DNA of 41,293 bases from Bog-756 sp038210245. GTDB lineage: Bacteria > Actinomycetota > Acidimicrobiia > Acidimicrobiales > RAAP-2. The position numbers and the translations under genes are program-made. Under the pieces are notes generated by a model that saw only the letters and a list, made by a program, of their open reading frames with translations, did no database searches and was not told the origin of the DNA. Below are positions 16,318 to 24,515 of the stretch, piece after piece (positions within the stretch are counted from its first letter, which is position 1; every line of letters starts with the position of its first letter). The stretch spans positions 1 through 41,293 of the forward strand of contig JBBQWW010000020.1 of the NCBI GenBank assembly GCA_038210245.1, read 5' to 3'.

Positions 16318-17334
16318 ATGGACGTCTTCACCACCACGCCGGTACCCGAACTGGCCTCAGCCGGCGAGCACTTCGCCGAACTGGAGGCCTTGGGCTACGA
16401 CGGTGCCTACACCTACGAGACCCGGCACGATCCGTTCCTGCCCCTCATCCTGGCCGCCGACCGGACCTCCACCCTCCGTCTGGGCACCGCCGTGGCCATC
16501 GCCTTCGCCCGCACTCCGATGCTGCTGGCCAACCTGGCCTACGACCTCCAGGACGTGTCCGGCGGTCGGTTCGTCCTGGGCCTCGGGACCCAGATCCGGC
16601 CCCACATCGAGCGCCGATTCTCCATGCCGTGGTCGAGGCCGACCGCCCGGCTGCGCGAGATGGTACTGGCCATCCGGGCCATCTGGGACGCCTGGGACGG
16701 CACCGCACCGCTCGACTTCCAGGGCGAGTTCTACACCCATACCCTGATGCCACCGGCCTTCGACCCCGGCCCGGCGCGCTTCGGTCGGCCGGCCATCCAC
16801 CTCGGTGGCGTGGGCCCGCGCATGACAGCCATGGCCGCCGAGGTCGGGGACGGACTCCTGGTCCATCCGTTCTCCACCGCCGCCTCCCTGCGGGAGCTGA
16901 CCCTGCCGGCCATCGTCGAGGGCCTGGGCCGGGCCGGCAAAGGGCGGGACGAGCTCGAGGTGGTGGTGGTCAACCTCATCGCCACCGGCGATGACGGAGC
17001 CGAGCTGGACCGGGCCATCGACGTGGTCCGGGGCCAGATCGCCTTCTACGCCTCGACCCCGGCCTACGCCGCCATCCTCGAATGCAGTGGCTGGGAGTCC
17101 CTCCATCCGCGCCTCAACCGACTGTCCAAGGAAGGTCGGTGGGACGACATGCCCGCCCTGATCCCCGACGAGGTCCTCGAGTCCATCGCCATCGTGGGCC
17201 GGCGGGACGACATTGCCGGCCTGATCCGGTCCAAGGTGGCCGGGGTGGCCGACACCGTCAGCCTCGAGTGCACCCGGCGACCCGACCCGGGCCACTTCGC
17301 CGACATCTGCGCCGCCCTGAAGGCCGGTGGTTGA
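16318..17334 (+). CDS. LLM-class (F420-type) oxidoreductase
   Basis: A 338-aa TIM-barrel protein. Diagnostic parts are HFAELEALGYDGAYTYETRH, STLRLGTAVAIAFARTPMLL, DLQDVSGGRFVLGLGTQIRP and IHLGGVGPRMTAMAAEVGDG, the flavin/F420 phosphate-binding loop. It resembles the F420-dependent subfamily often found in mycobacteria. ATG 16318 was chosen; GTG 16282 is in frame. It should use F420 or FMN for a redox reaction on an unknown substrate in the cytoplasm. It ends 17 bp from the convergent glycosylase gene. Confidence 0.88.
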   Translation: MDVFTTTPVPELASAGEHFAELEALGYDGAYTYETRHDPFLPLILAADRTSTLRLGTAVAIAFARTPMLLANLAYDLQDVSGGRFVLGLGTQIRPHIERRFSMPWSRPTARLREMVLAIRAIWDAWDGTAPLDFQGEFYTHTLMPPAFDPGPARFGRPAIHLGGVGPRMTAMAAEVGDGLLVHPFSTAASLRELTLPAIVEGLGRAGKGRDELEVVVVNLIATGDDGAELDRAIDVVRGQIAFYASTPAYAAILECSGWESLHPRLNRLSKEGRWDDMPALIPDEVLESIAIVGRRDDIAGLIRSKVAGVADTVSLECTRRPDPGHFADICAALKAGG

Positions 17335-17351
17335 GCGGCCGTCAGCTGCCG

Positions 17352-17966
17352 TCAGTCCGACTCGGGACGGTCGTCCACCACCCGCCAGCAGTACCAGGCC
17401 ACCAGACTCCGGTAGGGACGGAACGGCTCACCCAGGTCGGTGAGCTCCAGGGCCGAGGGGGTGGTGGCGAGGCCCCACGCCCGCCCGAATCCGGCCCGCA
17501 CCCCGTAGTCGCCGGTGGGCCACACGTCGAGACGGCCCAAGGTCCCGAGCAGGAACATCTGGGCCGTCCAGGGTCCGATGCCCCGCACCTGGGTCAGGTG
17601 GGCGACCACCTCGTCGTCGGACAGGCGACCGATGCGCCCGAGGGCGATCCGTCCGTCGGCCACGTGGTCGGCCAGGTCCCGGATGGAGGTGGCCTTGGCC
17701 CGGCTCAATCCGCAGGAGGCCAGCAGTTCGTCGGAGGCGGCCAGCACGGTTTCGGGCGTGACCGTCCCCTCGAGGGCCCCCACGAAGCGGCCGTGGATGG
17801 TGGCAGCGGCCCGCCCGGCCAACTGCTGGTAGACGATGATCTCGGCCAGCGATGCGAAGCGGCGGTCCGAACGGGCCGGACGCCGGGCCGGCGGTGGGCC
17901 GTGGCGGTCGACGAGCGCGGCCAGGACCGGGTCCTGGACGGCGAGGTACCGGGTGGCATCACCCAT
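17352..17966 (-). CDS. DNA-3-methyladenine glycosylase, AlkA/HhH-GPD family
   Basis: A 204-aa protein. It has the helix-hairpin-helix VRGIGPWTAQMFLLGTLGRL followed by the conserved Asp in DVWPTGDYGVRAG, the catalytic residue of HhH-GPD glycosylases, and upstream ASLAEIIVYQQLAGRAAATI with the Q that pairs with DNA in this family. The C-terminal PYRSLVAWYCWRV is typical of AlkA. No 4Fe-4S cysteine loop, which fits AlkA rather than Nth/MutY. It removes alkylated purines in base-excision repair. GTG 17981 is a possible longer start. Confidence 0.92.
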   Translation of the reverse strand: MGDATRYLAVQDPVLAALVDRHGPPPARRPARSDRRFASLAEIIVYQQLAGRAAATIHGRFVGALEGTVTPETVLAASDELLASCGLSRAKATSIRDLADHVADGRIALGRIGRLSDDEVVAHLTQVRGIGPWTAQMFLLGTLGRLDVWPTGDYGVRAGFGRAWGLATTPSALELTDLGEPFRPYRSLVAWYCWRVVDDRPESD

Positions 17967-18131
17967 GGAGGGTCGGGGCACGCCCCGATGATGCCACCGG
18001 CACCGACGGAGCGGAAACGGCCGGCGGCCGACCGTTAGGATCCCCGTGGCGGTGGGGTCCACTCCCCGCCGGGAATGTCCGATCCCGGAACACCCCGTAC
18101 ACCGCCCCACCGAGCGCACCACAGGAGCGAC

Positions 18132-18899
18132 ATGACACTGCACGGAAAAGTGGCCATCGTGACCGGCGGAAACACCGGCATCGGCAGGGCGGTGGTGCTG
18201 GCCCTGGCCGCGCAGGGCGCCAACATCGTCATCGACTACATCACCAACGAGGCCGCCGAGCACGAGGTCGAGCAGCAGGTACGCGACCTCGGGGACCGGG
18301 TCATCGGAGTCCAGGCCGATGTGAGCAAGGTGGCCGACCTGACCACGTTGGTGGACACGGCCGTGTCCACGTTCGGCCAGGTCGACATCATGGTCAACAA
18401 CGCCGGCATCGAGACCAGGACGTCGGTCCTCGACACCACCGAGGAGCAGTACGGCAAGGTGCTGGACATCAACCTGAAGAGTGCCTTCTTCGGTACCCAG
18501 CTGGCCGCCAAGCAGATGATCGCCCAGGGCCACGGTGGTCGGATCATCAACATGACCTCGGTGCACGAGGACTGGCCCATGCCCGGCAACACCGCCTACT
18601 GCCTGTCGAAAGGCGGCATGCGCATGCTCACCCGGACGGCCGGAGTGGAGCTGGCCCCCCACAACATCCTGGTGGTCGGCGTGGGCCCCGGGGCCGTCGA
18701 CACCCCCATCAACGCCGCCACGGTGGCCGACCCGGCCCAGCTGGCCACGCTCAACGCTTCCATCCCCCTCGGCCGGGTGGCCGAGCCCGAGGAGATCGCC
18801 AACCTGGTGGCGTTCCTGGCCGGCGACGGTGCCAGCTACATCACCGCCACCACCATCTTCGCCGACGGGGGCATCATGCAGTCGAGCCCGGGACTTTGA
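18132..18899 (+). CDS. Short-chain dehydrogenase/reductase
   Basis: A 255-aa classical SDR. TGGNTGIGRAV binds the cofactor, NNAG follows at about residue 92, and the catalytic set is Ser of NMTSVHED and YCLSK (Y-x3-K). The acidic residue after the second strand (IVIDYI) would favour NAD over NADP. Sequence style is close to glucose 1-dehydrogenase/3-oxoacyl reductase-like SDRs. ATG 18132 has AGGAG at 18123-18127. The next gene begins at its stop codon, so the two are an operon. Substrate not resolved. Confidence 0.92.
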   Translation: MTLHGKVAIVTGGNTGIGRAVVLALAAQGANIVIDYITNEAAEHEVEQQVRDLGDRVIGVQADVSKVADLTTLVDTAVSTFGQVDIMVNNAGIETRTSVLDTTEEQYGKVLDINLKSAFFGTQLAAKQMIAQGHGGRIINMTSVHEDWPMPGNTAYCLSKGGMRMLTRTAGVELAPHNILVVGVGPGAVDTPINAATVADPAQLATLNASIPLGRVAEPEEIANLVAFLAGDGASYITATTIFADGGIMQSSPGL

Positions 18900-18901
18900 G
18901 C

Positions 18902-19369
18902 GTGGACGGGAACATCGTCTCGAGCGAGCGGGTGCTCCGCTCCCCGCCGGAAGCCATCTTCGCCGTCCTGACCGACGCCTCGCGCCACATCGAATTCGAC
19001 GGCTCCGGCCAGCTGCGGGGGGTGAAGCCCGGGGTTCCCGAGCGGTTGTCCCTGGGCTCGACCTTCGGCATGTCCATGCACATGGGAGCGAACTACTCGA
19101 TGACCAACACGGTCATCGAGTTCGAGGAGGACCGACGGATCGCCTGGCAGGCCACGCTGGCCGGGTTCCTGGGGCGGTTCTTGGGTGGCCGCATCTGGCG
19201 CTACGAGCTCGAGCCGGTCGACGGGGGGACCCGGGTCCGCGAGAGCTGGGACATCTCCCGGGATCACCAGCGCATCTTCCTGCGGCACGGAAAGGTGGCC
19301 GACGCCACCCGGGACAACCTCGAGAAGTCGCTGGCCCGCCTGGACGACCTGACGGCACCCCCGGCCTGA
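18902..19369 (+). CDS. SRPBCC (START/Bet v 1-like) family protein
   Basis: A 155-aa protein from GTG 18902 (TTG 18896, overlapping the SDR stop, is also possible). VSSERVLRSPPEAIFAVLTD is the typical first strand and helices of the polyketide cyclase/dehydrase fold, followed by a beta-sheet (IEFEEDRRIAWQATLAG, WRYELEPVDGGTRVRESWD) and a long C-terminal helix ending KSLARLDDLT. These proteins bind hydrophobic ligands. Its position right behind an SDR suggests a shared substrate (inference). Confidence 0.85.
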   Translation: MDGNIVSSERVLRSPPEAIFAVLTDASRHIEFDGSGQLRGVKPGVPERLSLGSTFGMSMHMGANYSMTNTVIEFEEDRRIAWQATLAGFLGRFLGGRIWRYELEPVDGGTRVRESWDISRDHQRIFLRHGKVADATRDNLEKSLARLDDLTAPPA

Positions 19370-19455
19370 AGCCCCCTACCTCACGCCCGCCCACCAGCCC
19401 CTTCACCCACCTGACGGCCCGGAAGATCCTCGACCGGGGCGGTGTTGGAACCGGC

Positions 19456-20481
19456 ATGGTTCCCCTTTCCGTCCTCGATCTCGCCACGGTGGCGAAAGGC
19501 TTCACCCCGGCGGACGCCCTGGCCGACACCACCCGCCTGGCCGGCGTCGTCGAGCACCTGGGCTACCGGCGGATGTGGGTGGCCGAGCACCACGGGATGC
19601 CCGCCGTGGCCAGTTCGGCCCCGGCCGTTCTCATCGGACACCTGGCCGACGCCACCACCACGTTGCGGGTCGGGGCCGGCGGGGTCATGCTGCCCAACCA
19701 CGCCCCTCTGGTCATCGCCGAGCAGTACGCCACGCTCGAAGCCCTCCACCCCGGTCGCATCGACCTGGGCCTGGGCCGCGCCCCCGGCACCGACCAGGTG
19801 ACGGCCCGGGCCCTGCGCCGGGTGTCCGAGACCGGTCCGGACACCTTCCCTCAGGACGTGGTGGAGCTCATCCACTACCTGGCCGACAGCGACGACCCGG
19901 TCTCCCATCCCGCTCCGGTGCCCGGTCGGGGGTACCTCCCCGAGGTCTGGCTGCTCGGCTCGTCCACCTTCAGTGCCCAGCTGGCTGGCCTCCTCGGTCT
20001 TCCCTTCTCCTTCGCCTACCACTTCGCCCCCGATCTCCTGGACCAGGCGGTAGCCCAGTACCGGGGCGCCTTCCGCCCCTCCAACCTGCTGGCCGAGCCG
20101 TACTTCATGCCGGCGGTGTCGGTGCTGTGCGCCCCGACCGACGAGGAGGCGACGTGGCTGGCCGGTCCGTCGGCCCTCAGCACCCTGCAGCTCCGGACCG
20201 GCCGGTTCGGACCGGTGCCCTCGCCCGAGGAGGCCGCGGCCTACCGCTACACCGACCAGGAGCGGGCCTTCATCGACGCCACCCAGTCGACCCACCTGAT
20301 CGGCCCGCCCGAGGCGGTCCGCTCCGGTCTCCTCGAGCTCCAGTCCCGCACCGGGGCCGACGAGATCATGCTGTCCACCCGGGCCCATTCGCTGGCGGCG
20401 CGGGTCCAGTCCCTCACCCTGGTGGCGGCGGAGTGGGAGATGGGCGACGTGCCCACCAGCTCCGCCGTCTCCGCCGTCTGA
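19456..20481 (+). CDS. LLM-class flavin-dependent oxidoreductase, MsnO8-like
   Basis: A 341-aa luciferase-like monooxygenase. It begins MVPLSVLDLATVAKGFTPAD, then RMWVAEHHGMPAVASSAP and GGVMLPNHAPLVIAEQYATL, HPGRIDLGLGRAPGTD, all hallmarks of the group called MsnO8-type LLM oxidoreductases. It probably uses FMNH2 and oxygen, unlike the F420 type next door. An upstream start in other genes is unlikely because the SRPBCC gene ends at 19369. A convergent LLM gene follows. Confidence 0.9.
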   Translation: MVPLSVLDLATVAKGFTPADALADTTRLAGVVEHLGYRRMWVAEHHGMPAVASSAPAVLIGHLADATTTLRVGAGGVMLPNHAPLVIAEQYATLEALHPGRIDLGLGRAPGTDQVTARALRRVSETGPDTFPQDVVELIHYLADSDDPVSHPAPVPGRGYLPEVWLLGSSTFSAQLAGLLGLPFSFAYHFAPDLLDQAVAQYRGAFRPSNLLAEPYFMPAVSVLCAPTDEEATWLAGPSALSTLQLRTGRFGPVPSPEEAAAYRYTDQERAFIDATQSTHLIGPPEAVRSGLLELQSRTGADEIMLSTRAHSLAARVQSLTLVAAEWEMGDVPTSSAVSAV

Positions 20482-20528
20482 GCCCGTCACGCCGTCTGAG
20501 GTCCTGTCACCGGGACCGACCGGGCTCA
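20479..20528. terminator. Bidirectional terminator between convergent LLM genes
   Basis: TGAGCCCG (20479-20486) and CGGGCTCA (20521-20528) form an 8-bp stem that contains the two opposing stop codons. An inner stem GGTCC (20500-20504) with GGACC (20513-20517) lies in the loop. There is no T-tract, as is common in actinobacteria. Confidence 0.4.
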
Positions 20529-21470
20529 GATCGAGGCGCAGTGGGGCAGCACCTGCTCGGCGATCAGGGCCAGGTGGTCCATATCGGCGAGGTCGAGGAT
20601 CTGCAGGTAGACGCGTTCGGTCCCGATGGCGGCATAGGTGGCCAGCTTGGCCAGCACCTCCTCGGGTGACCCGCACAGACCGTGGTCCGACAGCTCCGAG
20701 ACCTCCCGCCCGATCGACCGGGCCCGGGCGGCCACCTCGGCGTCGCTGCGCCCGCAGCAGATGATCTGGGCGGCCGAGTAGGCCATGGTCCCGGGGTCAC
20801 GACCCAGGGCCCGGCACGCGGCCCGCACCCGTTCGAACTGGGTGCCGGTCTCGTCCAACGAGGAGAAGGCCAGGTTGAACTCGGCGGCGTAGGTGGCGGC
20901 CAGGCGCGGGGTGCGCTTGGCCCCGTGCCCGCCCACGATGATGGGGGGACCGGGTCGCTGCACCGGCCGGGGCAGGGCCGGGCTGTCCACCATCTGGTAG
21001 TGGTGGCCCTCGAGGGTGAAGGTGGCCCCCTCCGGGGTCGCCCACAGGCCGGTGATGAGGGCCAGCTGCTCCTCGAGTCGCTCGAACCGCTCGACCACCG
21101 GGGGGAAGGGGATGCCGTAGGCCGTGTGCTCGGCCTCGTACCAGCCGGCCCCGAGACCGAGCTCCACGCGCCCGCCGGACATGGCGTCGACCCCGGCCAC
21201 GGTGATGGCCAACGGTCCGGGCAGCCGGAAGGTGGCCGCGGTCACCAGGGTGCCCAGCCGGATGGTGGAAGTGTCACGGGCCAGGCCGGCCAGTGTGGTC
21301 CAGGCGTCACTGGGTCCCGGGAGCCCGCTGGCACTCCCCATGGACAGGTAGTGGTCACTCCGGAAGAAAGCGTCGAAGCCCAGAGACTCGGAGGCCCGGG
21401 CCACGGTCAACTGTGAGTCGTAGGAGGCGCCCTGTTGGGGCTCGGTGAAGATGCGCAGGAGCATCTTCAC
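20526..21470 (-). CDS. LLM-class F420-dependent oxidoreductase
   Basis: A 314-aa protein starting at GTG 21470 (ATG 21464 is an alternative). SLGFDAFFRSDHYLSMGS is the F420-binding RSDH motif region, followed by TIRLGTLVTAATFRLPGPLA, DAMSGGRVELGLGAGWYEAE and PPIIVGGHGAKRTPRLAATY. The length and motifs fit the subgroup with an SDHYL signature found widely in actinobacteria. It should use F420H2 or F420. Substrate unknown. It is convergent with the MsnO8-like gene. Confidence 0.9.
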   Translation of the reverse strand: MKMLLRIFTEPQQGASYDSQLTVARASESLGFDAFFRSDHYLSMGSASGLPGPSDAWTTLAGLARDTSTIRLGTLVTAATFRLPGPLAITVAGVDAMSGGRVELGLGAGWYEAEHTAYGIPFPPVVERFERLEEQLALITGLWATPEGATFTLEGHHYQMVDSPALPRPVQRPGPPIIVGGHGAKRTPRLAATYAAEFNLAFSSLDETGTQFERVRAACRALGRDPGTMAYSAAQIICCGRSDAEVAARARSIGREVSELSDHGLCGSPEEVLAKLATYAAIGTERVYLQILDLADMDHLALIAEQVLPHCASI

Positions 21471-21520
21471 GGTCTAGCCGAGCGCGGCGCCCGGTGGAAA
21501 CGGACGTCGGGGGGCGACGG

Positions 21521-23212
21521 TCAGTGCACCGCCGCCGGTCCGCCGATCACACCCTGGTCGAACTCGGCATCGGCGGCCCCGGCCATCCCGCCGGCCATGG
21601 CCACGTCCTCCACCGGCCGCTCCAACCCGGAGGTGGACCGCAGCCGGACCTCCTTCAGGAACAGGGTCAGGACGAACATGACGACGGCCAGCGGCACCCC
21701 GACCAGGAACATCGAGTGGAGGGAGCGGACGAACGACTCGAGGATGCCGTGCTGCACCTCGGAGGGGTAGCTGTGGAGCTGGGCCGGGCCCATGGAGAAG
21801 CTTCCGTTGACGTGGATGGACGAGGCCGCAGCCCCCGGGACCAGTCTGACGATCCAGTGGCTCAGTCCGGCGATGAAGACCGCCCCGAACAGCGACGTGC
21901 CGAACGCCCCGCCCAGCGAGCGGAAGAAGGTGACCGCCGCCGTGGCCGCCCCCATCTGGGTGGGGGGCACGGCGTTCTGCACCGACAGCACCATCACCTG
22001 CATGGTCATGCCCATGCCCGTCCCGAGGACGATGACGTAGAGGCTCATGGTCAGGTGGGAGGTATGGAGTCCCAGGTGGGAGAGGAGCACCATGCCCACG
22101 GTGACCAGCACCGAGCCGACCACCGGAAACACCTTGTATCGGCCGGTGCGCGACACCACCTGGCCCGAGAGGATGGAGGCACCGAGTACGCCCATCATCA
22201 TGGGGATCATCAAGAGGCCCGACACCATGGCCGACACGCCGTCCACCAGCTGCAGATAGAGCGGCAGGTAGATGACGGCCCCGAACATGATCATGGCCAG
22301 GATGAACGATACCGACGTCGAGACCCGGAAGATCCCGATGTGGTACAGGTTCGGCGGCAGGATGGGCTCGGCCGCCTTGCGCTCCCAGAGGACGAAGGCG
22401 GTGATGAGGATCACCGCGGCGATGGCCAGGCCGATGATGACCGACGATCCCCATGGGTACTGGGTGCCGCCCCACACGGTCACGAGGAGGGCGGCGGTCA
22501 CGCCGAACAGCATGAGCCCCGAACCCAGGAAGTCGATCTTGTGGGCCTGGCGCCGGAAGGGGAGCTTGAGGACCGCCGAGGTCACCACCAGGGCCACGAT
22601 GCCGATGGGGATGTTGACGTAGAAGATCCACCGCCAGCTGAGGTTGTCGGTGAACACCCCGCCCAGCAGGGGGCCGGCGATGGACGAGAGGGCGAACGTG
22701 GCGCCGAAGTAGGCCTGGTAGCGGCCCCGCTCCCGCGGGGAGACCACGTCGGCGATGATGGTGAAGGCCAACGCCATCAGACCTCCGGCTCCTAGGCCCT
22801 GGATGCCGCGGAAGGCGATGAGCTGGGCCATGTTCTGACTCAACCCCGACAGCGCCGATCCGATCAGGAAGATCACGATGGCGATCTGGTAGAGGCCCTT
22901 GCGCCCGAACTGGTCGGAGAGTTTTCCGTAGAGCGGGGTGGAGATGGTCGACGTCAACAGGTAGGCGGTGACCACCCAGCTGATGTGGTTGAGTCCGTGC
23001 AGGCTGTTGACGATGGTGGGCAGGGCCGTTCCCACGATGGTCTGGTCCAGGGCGGCCAGGAACATGCCGATCATCAGCCCGCTGAACACGATGAGGATCT
23101 GGCGGTGGGTCAGAGCCAGGCCCGAGCCGATGGGCCCGGATGCCGCGCCCTCCCCCCCCTCGGGTGGTGCCGACAACTGGTCGTCGTGGCGCGACGGGGT
23201 GTCGATGCTCAC
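21521..23212 (-). CDS. MFS multidrug exporter, DHA2 (EmrB/QacA) family
   Basis: A 563-aa protein with 14 predicted membrane helices. Motif A after TM2 reads YGKLSDQFGRKGLYQIA, the start has LDQTIVGTALPTIVNSLHGL (motif D1, ALPxI), and motif C-like segments follow in SIAGPLLGGVFTDNLSWRWI. It uses the proton gradient to expel drugs. GTG 23212 overlaps the MarR stop by 4 nt (GTGA), so translation is coupled and MarR probably represses it. It is the intact counterpart of the remnant at 11701-12036. Confidence 0.94.
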   Translation of the reverse strand: MSIDTPSRHDDQLSAPPEGGEGAASGPIGSGLALTHRQILIVFSGLMIGMFLAALDQTIVGTALPTIVNSLHGLNHISWVVTAYLLTSTISTPLYGKLSDQFGRKGLYQIAIVIFLIGSALSGLSQNMAQLIAFRGIQGLGAGGLMALAFTIIADVVSPRERGRYQAYFGATFALSSIAGPLLGGVFTDNLSWRWIFYVNIPIGIVALVVTSAVLKLPFRRQAHKIDFLGSGLMLFGVTAALLVTVWGGTQYPWGSSVIIGLAIAAVILITAFVLWERKAAEPILPPNLYHIGIFRVSTSVSFILAMIMFGAVIYLPLYLQLVDGVSAMVSGLLMIPMMMGVLGASILSGQVVSRTGRYKVFPVVGSVLVTVGMVLLSHLGLHTSHLTMSLYVIVLGTGMGMTMQVMVLSVQNAVPPTQMGAATAAVTFFRSLGGAFGTSLFGAVFIAGLSHWIVRLVPGAAASSIHVNGSFSMGPAQLHSYPSEVQHGILESFVRSLHSMFLVGVPLAVVMFVLTLFLKEVRLRSTSGLERPVEDVAMAGGMAGAADAEFDQGVIGGPAAVH

Positions 23213-23709
23213 TGGACCCCTCCCCGGGCGTGCAGCTCGCGAGTGCGGTGGAGCCCGTCCTCCAGTCGGAGCAGGCCGCGGGCCAGGGCGGTCCGCTCCT
23301 CCTCCGACCAGTCGTTGATCACTTCGGCCAAGGCTTGGCGTCGAGCCTCCGACACCGTCTCCAGGACCGCCCCTCCCCGCTCGGACAGACTGAGCAGGGA
23401 CGCTCGGCCGTCGTCGGGATCGGGAACCTTGACCACCAGCCCGATGGCCACCAGGTCTCGCATCTGGCGACTCACCGTCGAGAGATCGAGCTCGACGGTG
23501 TCGGCCAGTTCGGACAGTCGGACCTGGGCCTGGCTCGACAGGCGTACCAGGAGCCAGTAGCCGGCCCGGTCCACCGACCTCCCTCCGGTCAGCTCACTGG
23601 GTGGCACCTCCAGCCGCAGGATGGCTCGTGCCACCTGGGTCAGGGAGCGCTCGAGCTCGGCCGAGACGGCGCAGGAGGGTCGGTCGGTGGGGGTGGTCGT
23701 CGGGGCCAC
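23209..23709 (-). CDS. MarR-family transcriptional regulator
   Basis: A 166-aa winged-helix protein. QAQVRLSELADTVELDLSTV, then SRQMRDLVAIGLVVKVPDPD and DGRASLLSLSERGGAVLETV give the helix-turn-helix, recognition helix and DxR wing of MarR proteins. GTG 23709 is preceded by GAGGAGAGGAAG. It is first in the operon with the MFS pump and most likely represses it, being released by a small toxic ligand. The palindrome TTGTAACAA lies about 50 bp upstream. Confidence 0.93.
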   Translation of the reverse strand: MAPTTTPTDRPSCAVSAELERSLTQVARAILRLEVPPSELTGGRSVDRAGYWLLVRLSSQAQVRLSELADTVELDLSTVSRQMRDLVAIGLVVKVPDPDDGRASLLSLSERGGAVLETVSEARRQALAEVINDWSEEERTALARGLLRLEDGLHRTRELHARGGVQ

Positions 23710-23758
23710 GGGCTTCCTCTCCTCTCCGGCCGGTACCCGGCATCTCTCAGTAAACTGC

Positions 23759-23767
23759 TTGTAACAA
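23759..23767. promoter_or_regulatory. Candidate MarR operator palindrome
   Basis: TTGTAACAA is a perfect 9-bp palindrome (TTGT/ACAA) in the AT-rich patch 23745-23780, 50 bp upstream of the MarR start, in a region where a promoter for the marR-MFS operon is expected. MarR proteins usually bind such sites to repress their own operon. Confidence 0.45.
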
Positions 23768-23849
23768 CCAACTATATCACCGCCTACAGAGGTCGGGCCC
23801 GTGGCCCAAAACGGAGCGGCCGGGGTGCGGAGGTGCCCCCTCCTCCCAT

Positions 23850-24287
23850 CTACTCGGGACGATGGAGAAGGAAGGTGCCCGTCGACCGGCTGACCATCCG
23901 GTCACCGTCGTCGGTCACCGTGGCCTCGGCATAGGCCACCTGTCGGGCCATGCGGACCACCTCACCTCGGAGGCGGTAGTGCTCCCCGACCTGGGCCGGC
24001 CGCATCGTCTCGATCTTCATCTCGAGGGTGGCCCGGGTCCGGTGGCGGCCGGCCAGGGCCGAGTTGATGGCGAAATTCATGGCTGCGTCGAGGAGGAGGG
24101 CATGCACTCCGGCCTGGACGATCCCGTGGGGGTTCCCAGCCACCGCCGTCGGGACCAGGGAGCCGGTGACCCAGCCCAGATCCTCGCCGTCCACCCCGTA
24201 GTCGTCGAAGGAGCCGCCCACCGTGCCGATGAGCTCCATTCCGCCGTCACCCAACCAGCGGTCCATGTCCTTGATCCGACCTGTCAT
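23850..24287 (-). CDS. Hotdog-fold thioesterase (PaaI-like)
   Basis: A 145-aa protein from ATG 24287, with a -10-like TACGGT (24294-24299) 6 nt upstream, so probably leaderless. NPHGIVQAGVHALLLDAAMN is the long central helix region of the PaaI/4-hydroxybenzoyl-CoA thioesterase fold, where the N-x-x-G and the D of LLLDAA are usual active-site positions. TRATLEMKIETMRPAQVGEH is the following strand. It should cleave acyl- or aryl-CoA. It is divergent from the thiolase, and they may share control. Confidence 0.85.
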   Translation of the reverse strand: MTGRIKDMDRWLGDGGMELIGTVGGSFDDYGVDGEDLGWVTGSLVPTAVAGNPHGIVQAGVHALLLDAAMNFAINSALAGRHRTRATLEMKIETMRPAQVGEHYRLRGEVVRMARQVAYAEATVTDDGDRMVSRSTGTFLLHRPE

Positions 24288-24402
24288 GCCCCGACCGTAG
24301 CGCCGGGCTGCCCCGTCCCCGACTTCACCGGTGCGCCGGCCCACCGGCAGATCGGGGTTGGACGCGGCGGCCCGGACGGGTACGATCACGTTGTGAGATT
24401 TT

Positions 24403-24420
24403 CTTGACCGTCCGGTCAAG
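24403..24420. promoter_or_regulatory. TetR-type operator between thioesterase and thiolase genes
   Basis: CTTGACCG (24403-24410) and CGGTCAAG (24413-24420) form a perfect 8-bp inverted repeat around TC, in the 228-bp divergent spacer. The form TTGACCG-N2-CGGTCAA resembles operators of TetR-type repressors of fatty-acid degradation in actinobacteria. No such regulator gene is in the nearby sequence, so the controller would act in trans. Confidence 0.6.
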
Positions 24421-24515
24421 TTTTCCCATGGTCGGGACATCCGTTCCGATCGCCCTATCGAGACCGAGCACGGCCGGCAGGCCCACCATCCGCCGGACCG
24501 GAGAAGGAGAGCCAC

